Below, piece after piece: positions 8,026 through 15,936 of a stretch of 50,332 nucleotides of DNA. The position numbers and the translations under genes were made by a program. Numbering within the stretch: the stretch's first letter is position 1; each line of letters starts with the position of its first letter. The stretch comes from Pseudomonadota bacterium. Its GTDB lineage: Bacteria; Chloroflexota; Ktedonobacteria; Ktedonobacterales; JADMIN01. The notes under the pieces were generated by a model. It searched no databases. It was not told where the DNA came from and was given only the letters and a program-made list of their open reading frames with translations. Location: contig JAJPIU010000050.1 in assembly GCA_021324535.1 (NCBI GenBank), forward strand, positions 1-50,332. Direction: 5' to 3'.

Positions 8026-9441
8026 TCAGGACTTTTCACTGGTAGTCGCCGGGGCAGCGCCTGCGGCTTGCTTTGCCTCTTTGGCCAGGGCGGATGGCTC
8101 ACGGACGCCGGGCCAGCGGGGCAAAATCACCCGCATCCCCACGCCCTGGCCGAGCAATGTGACCAACACCACACCATACGTCATCTGCTGGATCAATGTC
8201 ACATCAGGCAGCGATGTTGACAGGTTCAGCGCAAGCGCCAGCGAGAGCGCCCCCCGCAGCCCCGCCAGCGTAATCAACGGACGCCAGCCGCGCGGGATGG
8301 CAATAGGTCTGCCACGCACACGGCTATGCGGACGCCGCTGCTCCAGCCAATGGGCAAACGCATCATGCGCGGGCAAAAGCGCATAGACGATCAGCGCCCG
8401 CCCGACGATCACCCCAATCACCGCCCAGATGATGGGAACGAGCACCCCCAGGATGCTCGCCGAGCCGATCTCAGCCCCCAACACCAGGAAAAGCAGCGAG
8501 TTCGCCACGAAGGCGAGAAAGTCCCATACGGTGTCAACAGCATCCGCCGCCTGCTGCGAGATGCCATAGCGCCGCCCATAGTAGCCCAACGCCAGCCCCG
8601 CGCAGATCACCGCCAGCAGCCCCGATGTATGCAGCGCGTCGGCCAGCAGATAGACCCCATAGGCGACGCTGACGGTGATCGTCACCTCGATCAGCCTGTC
8701 TACAATGCGGCGGAGCAGGCGGGTGATGATGAAAGCCACCACCAGGCCAATGATCGGGCCACCAATGATCAGCCAGAGGCTTTGCAGGATCAGCGTTGTC
8801 GTCCAGCCAAGTGTCGCCCCGCCAGCCAGCGCGCCGCTTTGCGCTGCCAGCAGGATGCTCAGGATGATGGTATAGGCAGTCACGCCCGCGCCATCGTTGA
8901 AAAGGCTCTCCCCCTCGATAATGACCCGCAGGCGCGTGGACATCCCCATCTGGCGGAGCAAGCCTACCACCGCGATGGGATCAGTGGGCGAGACAATCGC
9001 CGCCACCAGCAACGCTATCAGCCAGGGCAAACCCGCCGCGAAATGGAGCGGTACGGCGGCGATGAACAGCGCAATGATCAGACCTGGCCCCGCCAGCAAG
9101 GCAATCGCAACCCAGTTTGCCACCAGGTGTTTCACCGAAAGATTCCAGGCGCCCTCGAAGAGCAAGGCTGGCAAGAAGATGAACAGCACGACATCCGGCG
9201 CAAACCGGAGCGATGGCAAAAAATGTGAGAACCCAAGCCCCAGCCCGACGATGGTAAGCGCCAGCGTATAGGGAAAGCGCAGCCGCCGCGCCAGCAGCGC
9301 CGTCACCAACGCCAGCGCCAATAATCCCACCAATAGCTCGATGGCGCCCGCCGTTGCGCCAGTCGCGCCATACGCATCATTTGCCAGCGAAGCGCTTAGC
9401 GAGGACAACGCCAGAAGAACGGGCGGCTGCGAGTATGGCAT
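8026..9441 (-). CDS. CPA1-family Na+(K+)/H+ antiporter
   Basis: A 471-residue polytopic protein with about twelve hydrophobic segments. It carries the CPA1/NhaP hallmarks: LFIFLPALLFEGAW (86-99), SPTDPIAVVG (151-160) and the ion-binding EGESLFNDG with N182-D183. It would exchange protons for sodium or potassium, supporting pH and salt homeostasis. The C-terminal cytoplasmic tail is short (about 35 residues), without TrkA or cNMP domains. The start at 9441 has only a weak ribosome-binding site. It reads away from the divergent Pro-rich gene at 9641. Family confidence is high; ion preference is inferred. Confidence 0.92.
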   Translation of the reverse strand: MPYSQPPVLLALSSLSASLANDAYGATGATAGAIELLVGLLALALVTALLARRLRFPYTLALTIVGLGLGFSHFLPSLRFAPDVVLFIFLPALLFEGAWNLSVKHLVANWVAIALLAGPGLIIALFIAAVPLHFAAGLPWLIALLVAAIVSPTDPIAVVGLLRQMGMSTRLRVIIEGESLFNDGAGVTAYTIILSILLAAQSGALAGGATLGWTTTLILQSLWLIIGGPIIGLVVAFIITRLLRRIVDRLIEVTITVSVAYGVYLLADALHTSGLLAVICAGLALGYYGRRYGISQQAADAVDTVWDFLAFVANSLLFLVLGAEIGSASILGVLVPIIWAVIGVIVGRALIVYALLPAHDAFAHWLEQRRPHSRVRGRPIAIPRGWRPLITLAGLRGALSLALALNLSTSLPDVTLIQQMTYGVVLVTLLGQGVGMRVILPRWPGVREPSALAKEAKQAAGAAPATTSEKS

Positions 9442-9640
9442 GCGAAAAGGCTCTTTTCCAGGTTGGTGTGGCGGAGATCACATATTTCTCTTGATGCACA
9501 TCATAGTATGCGCGGCGCGCTTCCTGCTATGCTGAGGGCGAGAACACTTCGCGCGCCGTCGCAATCACCAGGCAATCCGTTGAGCCAATGCCATCAACGC
9601 CAATCGTATGCGATCAGAGTTTCGGAAAGCGGAGATAGTG

Positions 9641-10372
9641 ATGACAACACCACCAGAGGGATACCCACCGTACCAGGGCGCGCCCGGCCAGACTGGCCCA
9701 CAAGAGACGCAACCGGCGCAGCCCCCACAATATCAGCCTTATCAACCGCAATCCACGCCGCCGCCCTACCAGCCGCAGCCATACCCCCAAGGGCCACAGT
9801 ACGCGCCACCCCCAGGCTACGCCGCGCCACAATACGGCCCCCCGCAATATGGGGCACAATATGCTCCACAATATGCTCCGACGCCGCAACAGCAACAAGC
9901 GGCCCAACGTCAATCTTCCAGGGGTGGACGCGCTGGCTGGGTCGCCTGTGGCGTCATCGCAGTGATTTTGTTGGTATTGTGCGGCGGCCTGGGTGTTGGC
10001 GCCTATTTCATAGGCAGCCATCTCGTCGGCTCGGCCACTGACTCGGTTGAAATCATCAGCACGGTAACGCAATTCTGCGCCGCCGAACAGGGCCAGAGCT
10101 ACAGCCAAGCGTATACCTACTTCTCCAACAACTTGCAGAAGCAAATCTCGGCGGCAACTTTCGAGAAAGATAGCCAGCAGCTCGATAGCAGCAAAGGGGT
10201 GGTGAACACCTGCCAGCAGCAAAACAACGCCAGCCCACAGGTGAACGGTTCAAGCGCCACCCAGGCGATGGAGGTGGTGCGCAACAACGCCGCCACAGGC
10301 AATCTGCATCTCGTCAAACAGGGCAATAGCTGGCTGATTGACTCAATAGATTCATCGCTCACGCTGATGTGA
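9641..10372 (+). CDS. Pro/Gln/Tyr-rich single-pass membrane protein
   Basis: A 243-residue protein of three parts. Residues 1-90 are low-complexity and rich in P, Q, Y and A, with repeated PPQY/QYAP motifs. One membrane helix lies at 101-124. The external domain of about 115 residues (TVTQFCAAEQGQSYSQAYTY onward) has a pattern resembling NTF2-like/DUF4878 lumazine-type folds, with a conserved-looking final WLIDSIDSSL strand. The cytoplasmic tail could be a disordered interaction region. The ATG at 9641 follows AAGCGGAGA; an upstream in-frame ATG at 9608 has no such site. Proteins of this layout are common in Ktedonobacteria and Actinobacteria, but function is unknown. Confidence 0.75.
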   Translation: MTTPPEGYPPYQGAPGQTGPQETQPAQPPQYQPYQPQSTPPPYQPQPYPQGPQYAPPPGYAAPQYGPPQYGAQYAPQYAPTPQQQQAAQRQSSRGGRAGWVACGVIAVILLVLCGGLGVGAYFIGSHLVGSATDSVEIISTVTQFCAAEQGQSYSQAYTYFSNNLQKQISAATFEKDSQQLDSSKGVVNTCQQQNNASPQVNGSSATQAMEVVRNNAATGNLHLVKQGNSWLIDSIDSSLTLM

Positions 10373-10385
10373 CCAATGGCGCGAC

Positions 10386-10420
10386 GCATTAGGCATTAGG
10401 CATTAGGCATTAGATATTAG
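10386..10420. repeat. Heptanucleotide tandem repeat (GCATTAG)n
   Basis: Four perfect GCATTAG units followed by a degenerate ATATTAG fill the 44-bp gap between two convergent genes. The tract starts 13 bases after the stop of the Pro-rich gene. Confidence 0.85.
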
Positions 10421-12885
10421 GATGAGCGAAAGATCATAAGGTCGAACCAGCCGGAGGCGCCCCCTTGCCACACCGACTGGCTCAGTTGACCGACGATCAC
10501 ATGCGATCCGGTCGCGCCCAATGCTGGAACACCCGTCGCCAATCCGTTGCATATGGCGCTCGTCGGGCGTCCATCGAGGGTCAGCGTGACGCCTACCCCC
10601 ACCTGCGCCTGGCACACCAGCCAGGCGTGCGCTATTGCTGGAACCGTCAGATGAAACTGCGTGTGGTCGGCGTTCCACTGTAACGAGGCCAGGGCCGCCG
10701 GAGCTGGGCCAAAAGGCGTCAGCGCGTAGAGCGAGGGCAACAGATACACGCTATCTTCGCCGGAATGAAAGGAGAGGTAGCGCGCCGCCACCCCTGGCAA
10801 GCTATACTGCAAGATGACCGCCACTGGGCGGCCAAGCAGCGCATCCAGCGCCGATCCCATATTCAGTGAGACCAACAAACGATCAGGGGGAACATGGCGC
10901 GAGGCATACAGCAGCGCGCCCACAATCAGCCGCTTCTCGGTGATGTAGCCTGCGATAAACTCGCTGGTGGGGATCGGCGAGAGGTACACCTCGCGTCGAG
11001 TAAAATACGCCGCCCACTGCGAATCCGGCCCAAGATTGATTACCAGCGTATTACCGGGTGTATGCTCACGCACCCAGGCATAGGCCGCCAGCACACCAGG
11101 CACAGGCACGCCAGAGGTCGAATCGGTCGGGCGGTCGCGTCCTGCCGCAGAGGGGATCTGTCCAGCGGTCAGCGTTCCAAGCAGCGTGGCGCAGCAAAAT
11201 GCCAGCAGCGCGCCACGCAGCGTGAATGTCAACGGCTGACTGAGCCGCCAATTCGCCGCCTGCCCCTGTTCTGAACGGGCAACGAAACGGTGAATCAGTC
11301 GGGCGCACTGTACGCTTACCCCGCGCGCCGCCAGCCACAGCGCTGCCAGCCCTACACCTGCGTATACCGCCAGGAAGTACGTCATATCGGTCAGGAAGCG
11401 CGTGGGAGTAAAAAGCGCAGCGGGGTGATGATAGCGCGCAAGACTGTAGGCGCGATACCAAAAATAGGTCAGATAGAACGTGGGCAGCAGCGTCAGGTTG
11501 GCTAGCACAGTGAAATCGCGTGTGAGATTGCCCCAGCCAAACAGGCGCCGCACGCCAAGCACCCATTGCGGCGCTTGGCCGCCGAAACGAACCAGGGGGG
11601 CTGACCCAATTCCCTGCCCCCTTCCCGGCGATGGGAAGGGGAAAAGACGAAACATGGCACTTTGCCATGCCAGGCAAACGAGCGCAAAGCCAAACGCCGC
11701 CAGGAGCCAGAGCGCATCGCCGTTCTTGCTAAAGATGTCGCCGGTGAAGTGATCGGGATAGGTCAGCACGTCAGTCTGACCGAGGCTGCCTGCGCGCAAG
11801 CCAACTGGAATAACGTAGTAGGCGACAGTGGCCAGCGCGATTGCGCCCACCAGCGCCAGCCTCCGAAGCGCCTCCCAACTCGCCTGCCCGACGCGCGCCA
11901 GCCAGCCGCTCATATGGGCGAGCCGGTCTTCCGGCTGCAAGCGCCCTAGCCAGGACGAACGAACGGACGCAAGGCGTGCGAACACCAACCGCGCCAGCAG
12001 ATACGCCACATAGGCGGCCAGCAGCAAAAGCGTCGTCAGCATCACATGATGATGCGCCAGGGGAATCGCGCCGAGCAGGACGCCGCCGACAGCCACACGC
12101 ACCCACTGAAAGCCTGGCGTGAAGAGAACAGCCAGGAAAGTCAGCAAGAGAAAAAAGCCAAGCGCGTTGGGTAGGCCCCCCCACACGCCGTAGTCCACCG
12201 CGCCCCAGTTGCCAAGAAAGCCATACGCCACCACCGCGCCCAGCGCCGCAAGATGCCGACGGAGCGCCCTCCGCGCGAACACATACAACGCCAGCCCCGT
12301 CAGCAGCGGCAGCGCCATCTGAAGCAACGGCGAAAACGCCTGATACGTCGCGACACCTGTCAGCAGGCTGATCTGCGCTAGCAGCACATGCGGCCCATAG
12401 GGGTAATTCGAGGGAATCGGCTCGAACGGACGCCAGGAGGGAAGCCGCCCCGTCGCGACGGTGTTGCTGGCCAGCAGGGTATGAAAGCTAGGATCCCAGC
12501 CCTGCGGCAACTGATGAAACGCCAGCGGAAGGCTCCATATCGCGCTCATCACGATGAGGACGCCGCCCAACTGCGCCGCCTGCGCCAGGCCGCGCTTGCG
12601 CCACACTGGCGGGTTGGGCGCACGCCTTCTCGGCCAGCGCCACGCCAGCAGCGCCGCCAATGCCAGCCCGGCAAGCGTCTCCACCAGTACGCTCATTGTC
12701 GTAATGCCAGGGCCAAGCGCCAGCAGCGCGCTCACATGGATTTGATAGACCACTCCGAGCGCCAGCCCCACGGTCAAGCGCATCACTCCGCTGGGCGAGG
12801 GATAGCAACGCCACGCCCAGATGACGCCAGGAGCAACAAGAAACCCCAGCGCCAACAGAACGGCAGGCGCATAGTTCAGCAGCAT
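10417..12885 (-). CDS. Large polytopic membrane protein, GT-C glycosyltransferase-like
   Basis: An 822-residue protein with roughly twelve to fourteen hydrophobic helices and a C-terminal external domain of about 250 residues. An early external loop, LPQGWDPSFHTLLA, with an acidic residue after the first helices, resembles the loop of GT-C-fold glycosyltransferases. GT-C enzymes use lipid-linked sugars; this assignment is a structural analogy, not a motif match. ATG at 12885 is preferred because GAAGG lies six bases before it; an ATG at 12906 is possible. A palindromic family B repeat is inserted in frame (11590-11645), encoding an FPFPSPGRGQGIGSAP-type segment between two helices. Its gene ends against the heptanucleotide repeat and converges with the Pro-rich gene. 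Confidence 0.6.
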   Translation of the reverse strand: MLLNYAPAVLLALGFLVAPGVIWAWRCYPSPSGVMRLTVGLALGVVYQIHVSALLALGPGITTMSVLVETLAGLALAALLAWRWPRRRAPNPPVWRKRGLAQAAQLGGVLIVMSAIWSLPLAFHQLPQGWDPSFHTLLASNTVATGRLPSWRPFEPIPSNYPYGPHVLLAQISLLTGVATYQAFSPLLQMALPLLTGLALYVFARRALRRHLAALGAVVAYGFLGNWGAVDYGVWGGLPNALGFFLLLTFLAVLFTPGFQWVRVAVGGVLLGAIPLAHHHVMLTTLLLLAAYVAYLLARLVFARLASVRSSWLGRLQPEDRLAHMSGWLARVGQASWEALRRLALVGAIALATVAYYVIPVGLRAGSLGQTDVLTYPDHFTGDIFSKNGDALWLLAAFGFALVCLAWQSAMFRLFPFPSPGRGQGIGSAPLVRFGGQAPQWVLGVRRLFGWGNLTRDFTVLANLTLLPTFYLTYFWYRAYSLARYHHPAALFTPTRFLTDMTYFLAVYAGVGLAALWLAARGVSVQCARLIHRFVARSEQGQAANWRLSQPLTFTLRGALLAFCCATLLGTLTAGQIPSAAGRDRPTDSTSGVPVPGVLAAYAWVREHTPGNTLVINLGPDSQWAAYFTRREVYLSPIPTSEFIAGYITEKRLIVGALLYASRHVPPDRLLVSLNMGSALDALLGRPVAVILQYSLPGVAARYLSFHSGEDSVYLLPSLYALTPFGPAPAALASLQWNADHTQFHLTVPAIAHAWLVCQAQVGVGVTLTLDGRPTSAICNGLATGVPALGATGSHVIVGQLSQSVWQGGASGWFDLMIFRSS
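11618..11641. repeat. Repeat family B, copy B1 (inside a coding sequence)
   Basis: Arms CCCCTTCCC (11618-11626) and GGGAAGGGG (11633-11641) around GGCGAT. It is read through on the minus strand as part of the GT-C-like protein. The AATTCCCTGC flank extends the similarity to other copies. Confidence 0.8.
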
Positions 12886-12969
12886 AGATAGCCTTCGCTG
12901 TCGCATCCTTCACAACAAAACAATCGCCTTGTATGATAACACGCAGACGAGGGAGAAGGCAGCAAGAGC

Positions 12970-13017
12970 AAAAAAAATCCCACAAACGCAGCGGTGAACC
13001 TCTGGCGTTCGTGGGAT
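12970..13017 (-). terminator. Rho-independent terminator of the ECF sigma operon
   Basis: On the minus strand a 13-bp stem (ATCCCACGAACGC pairing with 12977-12989, one mismatch) and a 15-base loop are followed by eight T residues (12970-12977). It lies 128 bp after the stop of the 118-residue gene and just upstream of the next leftward gene. Confidence 0.85.
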
Positions 13018-13144
13018 GTAAGGAGGCGGCTCCTGGTCTTTGGCGCTACGAAGGAGAACGACGGTGAAACAGCCTCTCATTCATCAGGATAGAGAGCAGC
13101 CGTGAGAAAACGCTTGGCGTTTGCTGAGGATTTGCTGAGAGTTT

Positions 13145-13501
13145 TCACTCCTCCTCATGCTCATGCCCGCGAAGCAATCGCTTGAGATCGAAAATGCCCC
13201 CCTGCCCTGGGCGCTGTTCGCCCGCCCGTAGCTGTGTGGCTTGCCCGTCCGCAACCGAGCCATGCGCCGGGTGTTCCTGCGGCTCGTCCGATAGCGGCGC
13301 TCCGGGCAACAGGCGCGCCAACTGCGCCAGCCACACGCCCGACGGCAACACAGCCTGCCACGACTCGCCGTCAGCCGCCAGCCGCTCTACAATCGGGGAG
13401 AACTCCTGCGAGAGATCGTCGCCAATGGCTGCGCCTTCGCCTTCGCGTTGCGCATCGGGCTGTTTGCGCTGCTCGTGCTGATGGTCGTTGGGTGGAATCA
13501 T
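13145..13501 (-). CDS. Small acidic protein co-transcribed with an ECF sigma factor
   Basis: A 118-residue soluble protein, His/Glu/Gln-rich at both ends (MIPPNDHQHEQRKQ..., ...RGHEHEEE). There is no membrane helix and no zinc-binding HxxxCxxC, so it is not a standard ZAS anti-sigma factor. The middle (SQEFSPIVERLAADGESWQAVLPSGVWLAQLARLLPG) is amphipathic and could bind a partner. AAAGGGAG ahead of the ATG at 13501 fixes the start, although the frame is open much further upstream. It follows the sigma gene by 46 bp and precedes a strong terminator, so the two form an operon. A role modulating the sigma factor is only a guess. Confidence 0.6.
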   Translation of the reverse strand: MIPPNDHQHEQRKQPDAQREGEGAAIGDDLSQEFSPIVERLAADGESWQAVLPSGVWLAQLARLLPGAPLSDEPQEHPAHGSVADGQATQLRAGEQRPGQGGIFDLKRLLRGHEHEEE

Positions 13502-13547
13502 AGGATACTCCCTTTCCGGCGCGGAGCCAGTTTGCCGGATGCAGGCT

Positions 13548-14144
13548 TCAATGAAGACGGAGCGTCGGCGAGGTTTCCATCTGGTTGCGCGCTCTCGGCG
13601 CTGAACTGGCGAGGCTGAGTCGCTTGCGCAGATGATCGAGCGCGCGCCGCAGCCGGGTACGCACAGTGGCCGCAGGTACGCCAAGCGCCTGACCAATCTC
13701 GGTGGCGTCCATTCCAGAATAGTAGCGTAACACCACCACCAGCCGCGCCGCATCATCAAGCTCATTGATGGCCTCGCGCAAGTCCAGCACGCCGGTGAAG
13801 TCGCTGGTTCCGGGGTCAGCCGTGAAGACGCCCATCGTATCTACCCGCTGGCCGACGAGCCGCCCCAGATGCACATCGCTCGCCTCCGGCAGAGTTTGCG
13901 TCAGGCGGCGCTCTTTGCCAAAATCGCCGCGCCGCCACTGGCGACAGACATTCACGGTGATACGCAGCAGCCAGGTTCGCGCTGCGGCAGCATCACGTAG
14001 CGTCGGCCACGCCTGCCACGCCCGCATGATCGCCTCCTGGGTGGCGTCTTCCGCGTCGGCCAGGCCCACCAGCGCCGCCGCCACGCTAAGCATGGTGTGG
14101 GTATGCGCCGGAACGATTGTCGCGAACTCTTCGCGCTCCGCCAT
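13548..14144 (-). CDS. ECF-type RNA polymerase sigma factor
   Basis: A 198-residue group 4 sigma factor. Region 2 (about 8-75) includes DAEDATQEAIMRAW and TWLLRITVNVCRQWRR for -10 recognition and core binding. Region 4 (about 125-180) has LVVVLRYYSGMDATEIGQALGVPAATVRTRLRRALDHL, the -35-binding helix-turn-helix, given here in outline. A longer linker of about 45 residues separates the regions. The ATG at 14144 is preceded by CGGAG. The companion gene downstream has no membrane helix, so the way this factor is held inactive is unclear. A five-copy 9-bp repeat with TGAAAC on the minus strand lies in its promoter region. Confidence 0.92.
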   Translation of the reverse strand: MAEREEFATIVPAHTHTMLSVAAALVGLADAEDATQEAIMRAWQAWPTLRDAAAARTWLLRITVNVCRQWRRGDFGKERRLTQTLPEASDVHLGRLVGQRVDTMGVFTADPGTSDFTGVLDLREAINELDDAARLVVVLRYYSGMDATEIGQALGVPAATVRTRLRRALDHLRKRLSLASSAPRARNQMETSPTLRLH

Positions 14145-14260
14145 GCGTACTCACTCCGAGGAGTTAAGAGAATCAGGAGAATAGAGAAACAGAGACGCGC
14201 TCCCGATGGCGCCCTTGTTTCGCCTTTATTTAATATAACGATGCAAAGAGCCGCCGAAGT

Positions 14261-14305
14261 GTTTCAAGTGTTTCAAGTGTTTCAAGTGTTTCAAGTGTTT
14301 CAGGT
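14261..14305. repeat. 9-bp tandem repeat, five units
   Basis: GTTTCAAGT is repeated four times exactly and once as GTTTCAGGT. On the minus strand, toward the sigma gene, each unit reads ACTTGAAAC and contains TGAAAC, the -35 type of several ECF promoters. Confidence 0.9.
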
Positions 14306-14371
14306 GTAGGTAGGAGCCAGCCACAAAATTGGCGCGCCAGCACAAAGATCAGCCAAACAGCGGCGATCCTC

Positions 14372-14400
14372 TTGACGCGAGGGCCGCCAGATGGTACACT
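14372..14400 (+). promoter_or_regulatory. Promoter of tRNA-Val
   Basis: TTGACG (14372-14377), a 17-bp spacer and TACACT (14395-14400), with the tRNA starting 30 bases beyond the -10. Confidence 0.8.
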
Positions 14401-14429
14401 ACTTCCACAGCCATCTCAAAGGCGTACAC

Positions 14430-14503
14430 GGGCGATTAGCTCAGTTGGTTAGAGCGCCACGTTGACATCGTGGAGGTCGGGGATTCGAGTTCCTCATCGC
14501 CCA
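14430..14503 (+). tRNA. tRNA-Val (anticodon GAC)
   Basis: A full cloverleaf can be drawn. The acceptor stem GGGCGAT pairs with ATCGCCC. The D arm is GCTCAGTTGGTTAGAGC. The anticodon stem CCACG/CGTGG carries loop TTGACAT, so the anticodon is GAC, reading GUC/GUU valine codons. The T arm is GGGGA-TTCGAGT-TCCTC. The discriminator base A is followed by CCC, so the 3' CCA end is not encoded and must be added after transcription. It has its own promoter and terminator, so it is a single-gene unit. Confidence 0.97.
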
Positions 14504-14526
14504 CCCAAACCCATCCCATCATACAA

Positions 14527-14565
14527 GCCAGCCGCCCAATCATCGAGCGGCTGGCCTTATTTTTT
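14527..14565 (+). terminator. Terminator of tRNA-Val, overlapping a convergent stop codon
   Basis: A perfect 9-bp stem, GCCAGCCGC (14527-14535) with GCGGCTGGC (14547-14555), is followed by TTATTTTTT. The T-run is also the end of the convergent flavoprotein gene, whose TAA is at 14557-14559. Confidence 0.9.
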
Positions 14566-15936
14566 CTGTTCTGCGCGCCACGCGCTCACCCATGCCTGCG
14601 CCGTCATCTGCACGGGATCCCATGGGCTGCTGAGCGGCGGCGTATAACTCAGATCGAGATCACTCAGCGCGTCCACCGACATCCGATTGGCAAGCGCCGT
14701 CGCGAACACATCGATCCGCTTGGCCACCTCGGCCCGCCAATGGCCAACGATCTGCGCGCCTAATAGCCGTCCGCTCACGCGATCTCCCGTCACGCGCATG
14801 TCGAGCCGCTGCGCCCCTGGGTAGTACGCCTTGTGATCCCAGGCGCTCACCGCGATAGTCAGGGGATCATATCCGTTGGCGCGCGCCTCGGCGGTCAGCA
14901 GACCCGTCCGCGCGATGGCCAACTCAAACACCTTGACGACCTGCGTGCCGAACGTTCCCATGAACTGGCGATGGCCGCCCACCGCGTTCTCGCCTGCCAC
15001 GCGCCCTTGCTTATGCGAGGTTGTGCCAAGCGGCAGATAGACCGGACACTCCAAGAGGCTATGCCACGTCTCCACACAATCGCCCGCCGCATAGACATCG
15101 GGGAGATTTGTCTCCATCGCGCGGTTCACACGAATGGCGCCTGTCTCGCCAAGCTGCACACCCGCCGATGTGGCCAGCGCCGTCACTGGTCGCACGCCCG
15201 TCGCCAGCAAGATGAGATCGCCTGCCATGCGCTCTCCGCCCACAGTGATGGCCGCCAGTTGCTCATCATTCTGCGAGATCGCGCTGATCGCAGCGTTTGT
15301 GACGACACTGACGCCATGCCGCCGTAGTTCAGTCTCGACAATTTGTCCAAGTTCAGGTTCAATCGTGGTGAGAACGCCTGAGCCGCGTTGGATAAGCGTC
15401 ACGGCGACGCCACGATGGGTGAGCGCATCAGCCATCTCAACTCCAATATAGCCTGCGCCGACGATCACCGCGCTGGCAGGCTGGCGCTGTGTCATCCACG
15501 CATTCAGGGCGAAGCTGTCATCCATCGTGTGGAGCCGAAAGACACCGGGCAGATCGGCTCCAGGAATGGCAGGCGGCGCTGGCTCGGCGCCCGTCCCGAT
15601 GATCAGCCGATCATAGGGCAGATCGGCGCTGACGCCCGCCTGATCGACCACACCAACGACCTGGCGCTCAGGATCAATCGCTCGCGCAAAAGTATTGAGC
15701 CGCAAGGCGATCCCTTGATCTATGATCTCGTCAGTTGTGCGATGCGCCAGTGAATGCCAATCGGGCGTCTCGCCACTGAGATAAAAGGGCAGGCCACAGA
15801 TGCTGAAGTTGGGGTAGCCATCAGCCACCACCACCGTCACCTCGCTGCGTGGCTCCAGTTCGCGCGCCCGTAACGCTGCGCTGATTCCCGCGTCGCTGCC
15901 TCCAATGATCAACAGCCGTACACCCTGGGATATCAT
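14557..15936 (-). CDS. CoA-disulfide reductase/NADH oxidase-like flavoprotein
   Basis: A 459-residue FAD- and NAD(P)H-dependent oxidoreductase of the single-cysteine group (CoA-disulfide reductase, NADH oxidase, peroxidase). The FAD motif GGSDAGISA is near the N terminus. The redox cysteine C47 lies in NFSICGLPFY. The NAD(P) site VIVGAGYIGVEMA is around 180, and AAGDCVET plus the C-terminal dimerisation domain complete the fold. ATG at 15936 follows AAAGGAG. Its start overlaps the aquaporin stop by four bases (ATGA), so the two are co-translated, behind an ArsR-type operator. A thiol or disulfide reductase in an arsenic-type cluster could restore thiols oxidised by arsenic; this role is inferred. 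Confidence 0.85.
   Translation of the reverse strand: MISQGVRLLIIGGSDAGISAALRARELEPRSEVTVVVADGYPNFSICGLPFYLSGETPDWHSLAHRTTDEIIDQGIALRLNTFARAIDPERQVVGVVDQAGVSADLPYDRLIIGTGAEPAPPAIPGADLPGVFRLHTMDDSFALNAWMTQRQPASAVIVGAGYIGVEMADALTHRGVAVTLIQRGSGVLTTIEPELGQIVETELRRHGVSVVTNAAISAISQNDEQLAAITVGGERMAGDLILLATGVRPVTALATSAGVQLGETGAIRVNRAMETNLPDVYAAGDCVETWHSLLECPVYLPLGTTSHKQGRVAGENAVGGHRQFMGTFGTQVVKVFELAIARTGLLTAEARANGYDPLTIAVSAWDHKAYYPGAQRLDMRVTGDRVSGRLLGAQIVGHWRAEVAKRIDVFATALANRMSVDALSDLDLSYTPPLSSPWDPVQMTAQAWVSAWRAEQKK

Larger units (their letters stand above)
14145..14429. other. Intergenic region between ECF sigma gene and tRNA-Val
   Basis: Diverging transcription leaves from both sides. It holds an AT-rich TATATTAAATAAA stretch on the minus strand (14223-14236), the 9-bp tandem repeat at 14261-14305, and the tRNA promoter at 14372-14400. 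No ORF is convincing. Confidence 0.6.

Noticed and set aside
8326-9228. A 300-codon plus-strand frame opposite the antiporter gene
   Set aside because: Arg/Asp/Gln/His-rich, no hydrophobic or family pattern. The antiporter on the minus strand has clear SPTDP and FNDG motifs.
14430-14505. tRNA as phage or island attachment site
   Set aside because: No duplicated 3' tRNA end and no integrase gene in the window.
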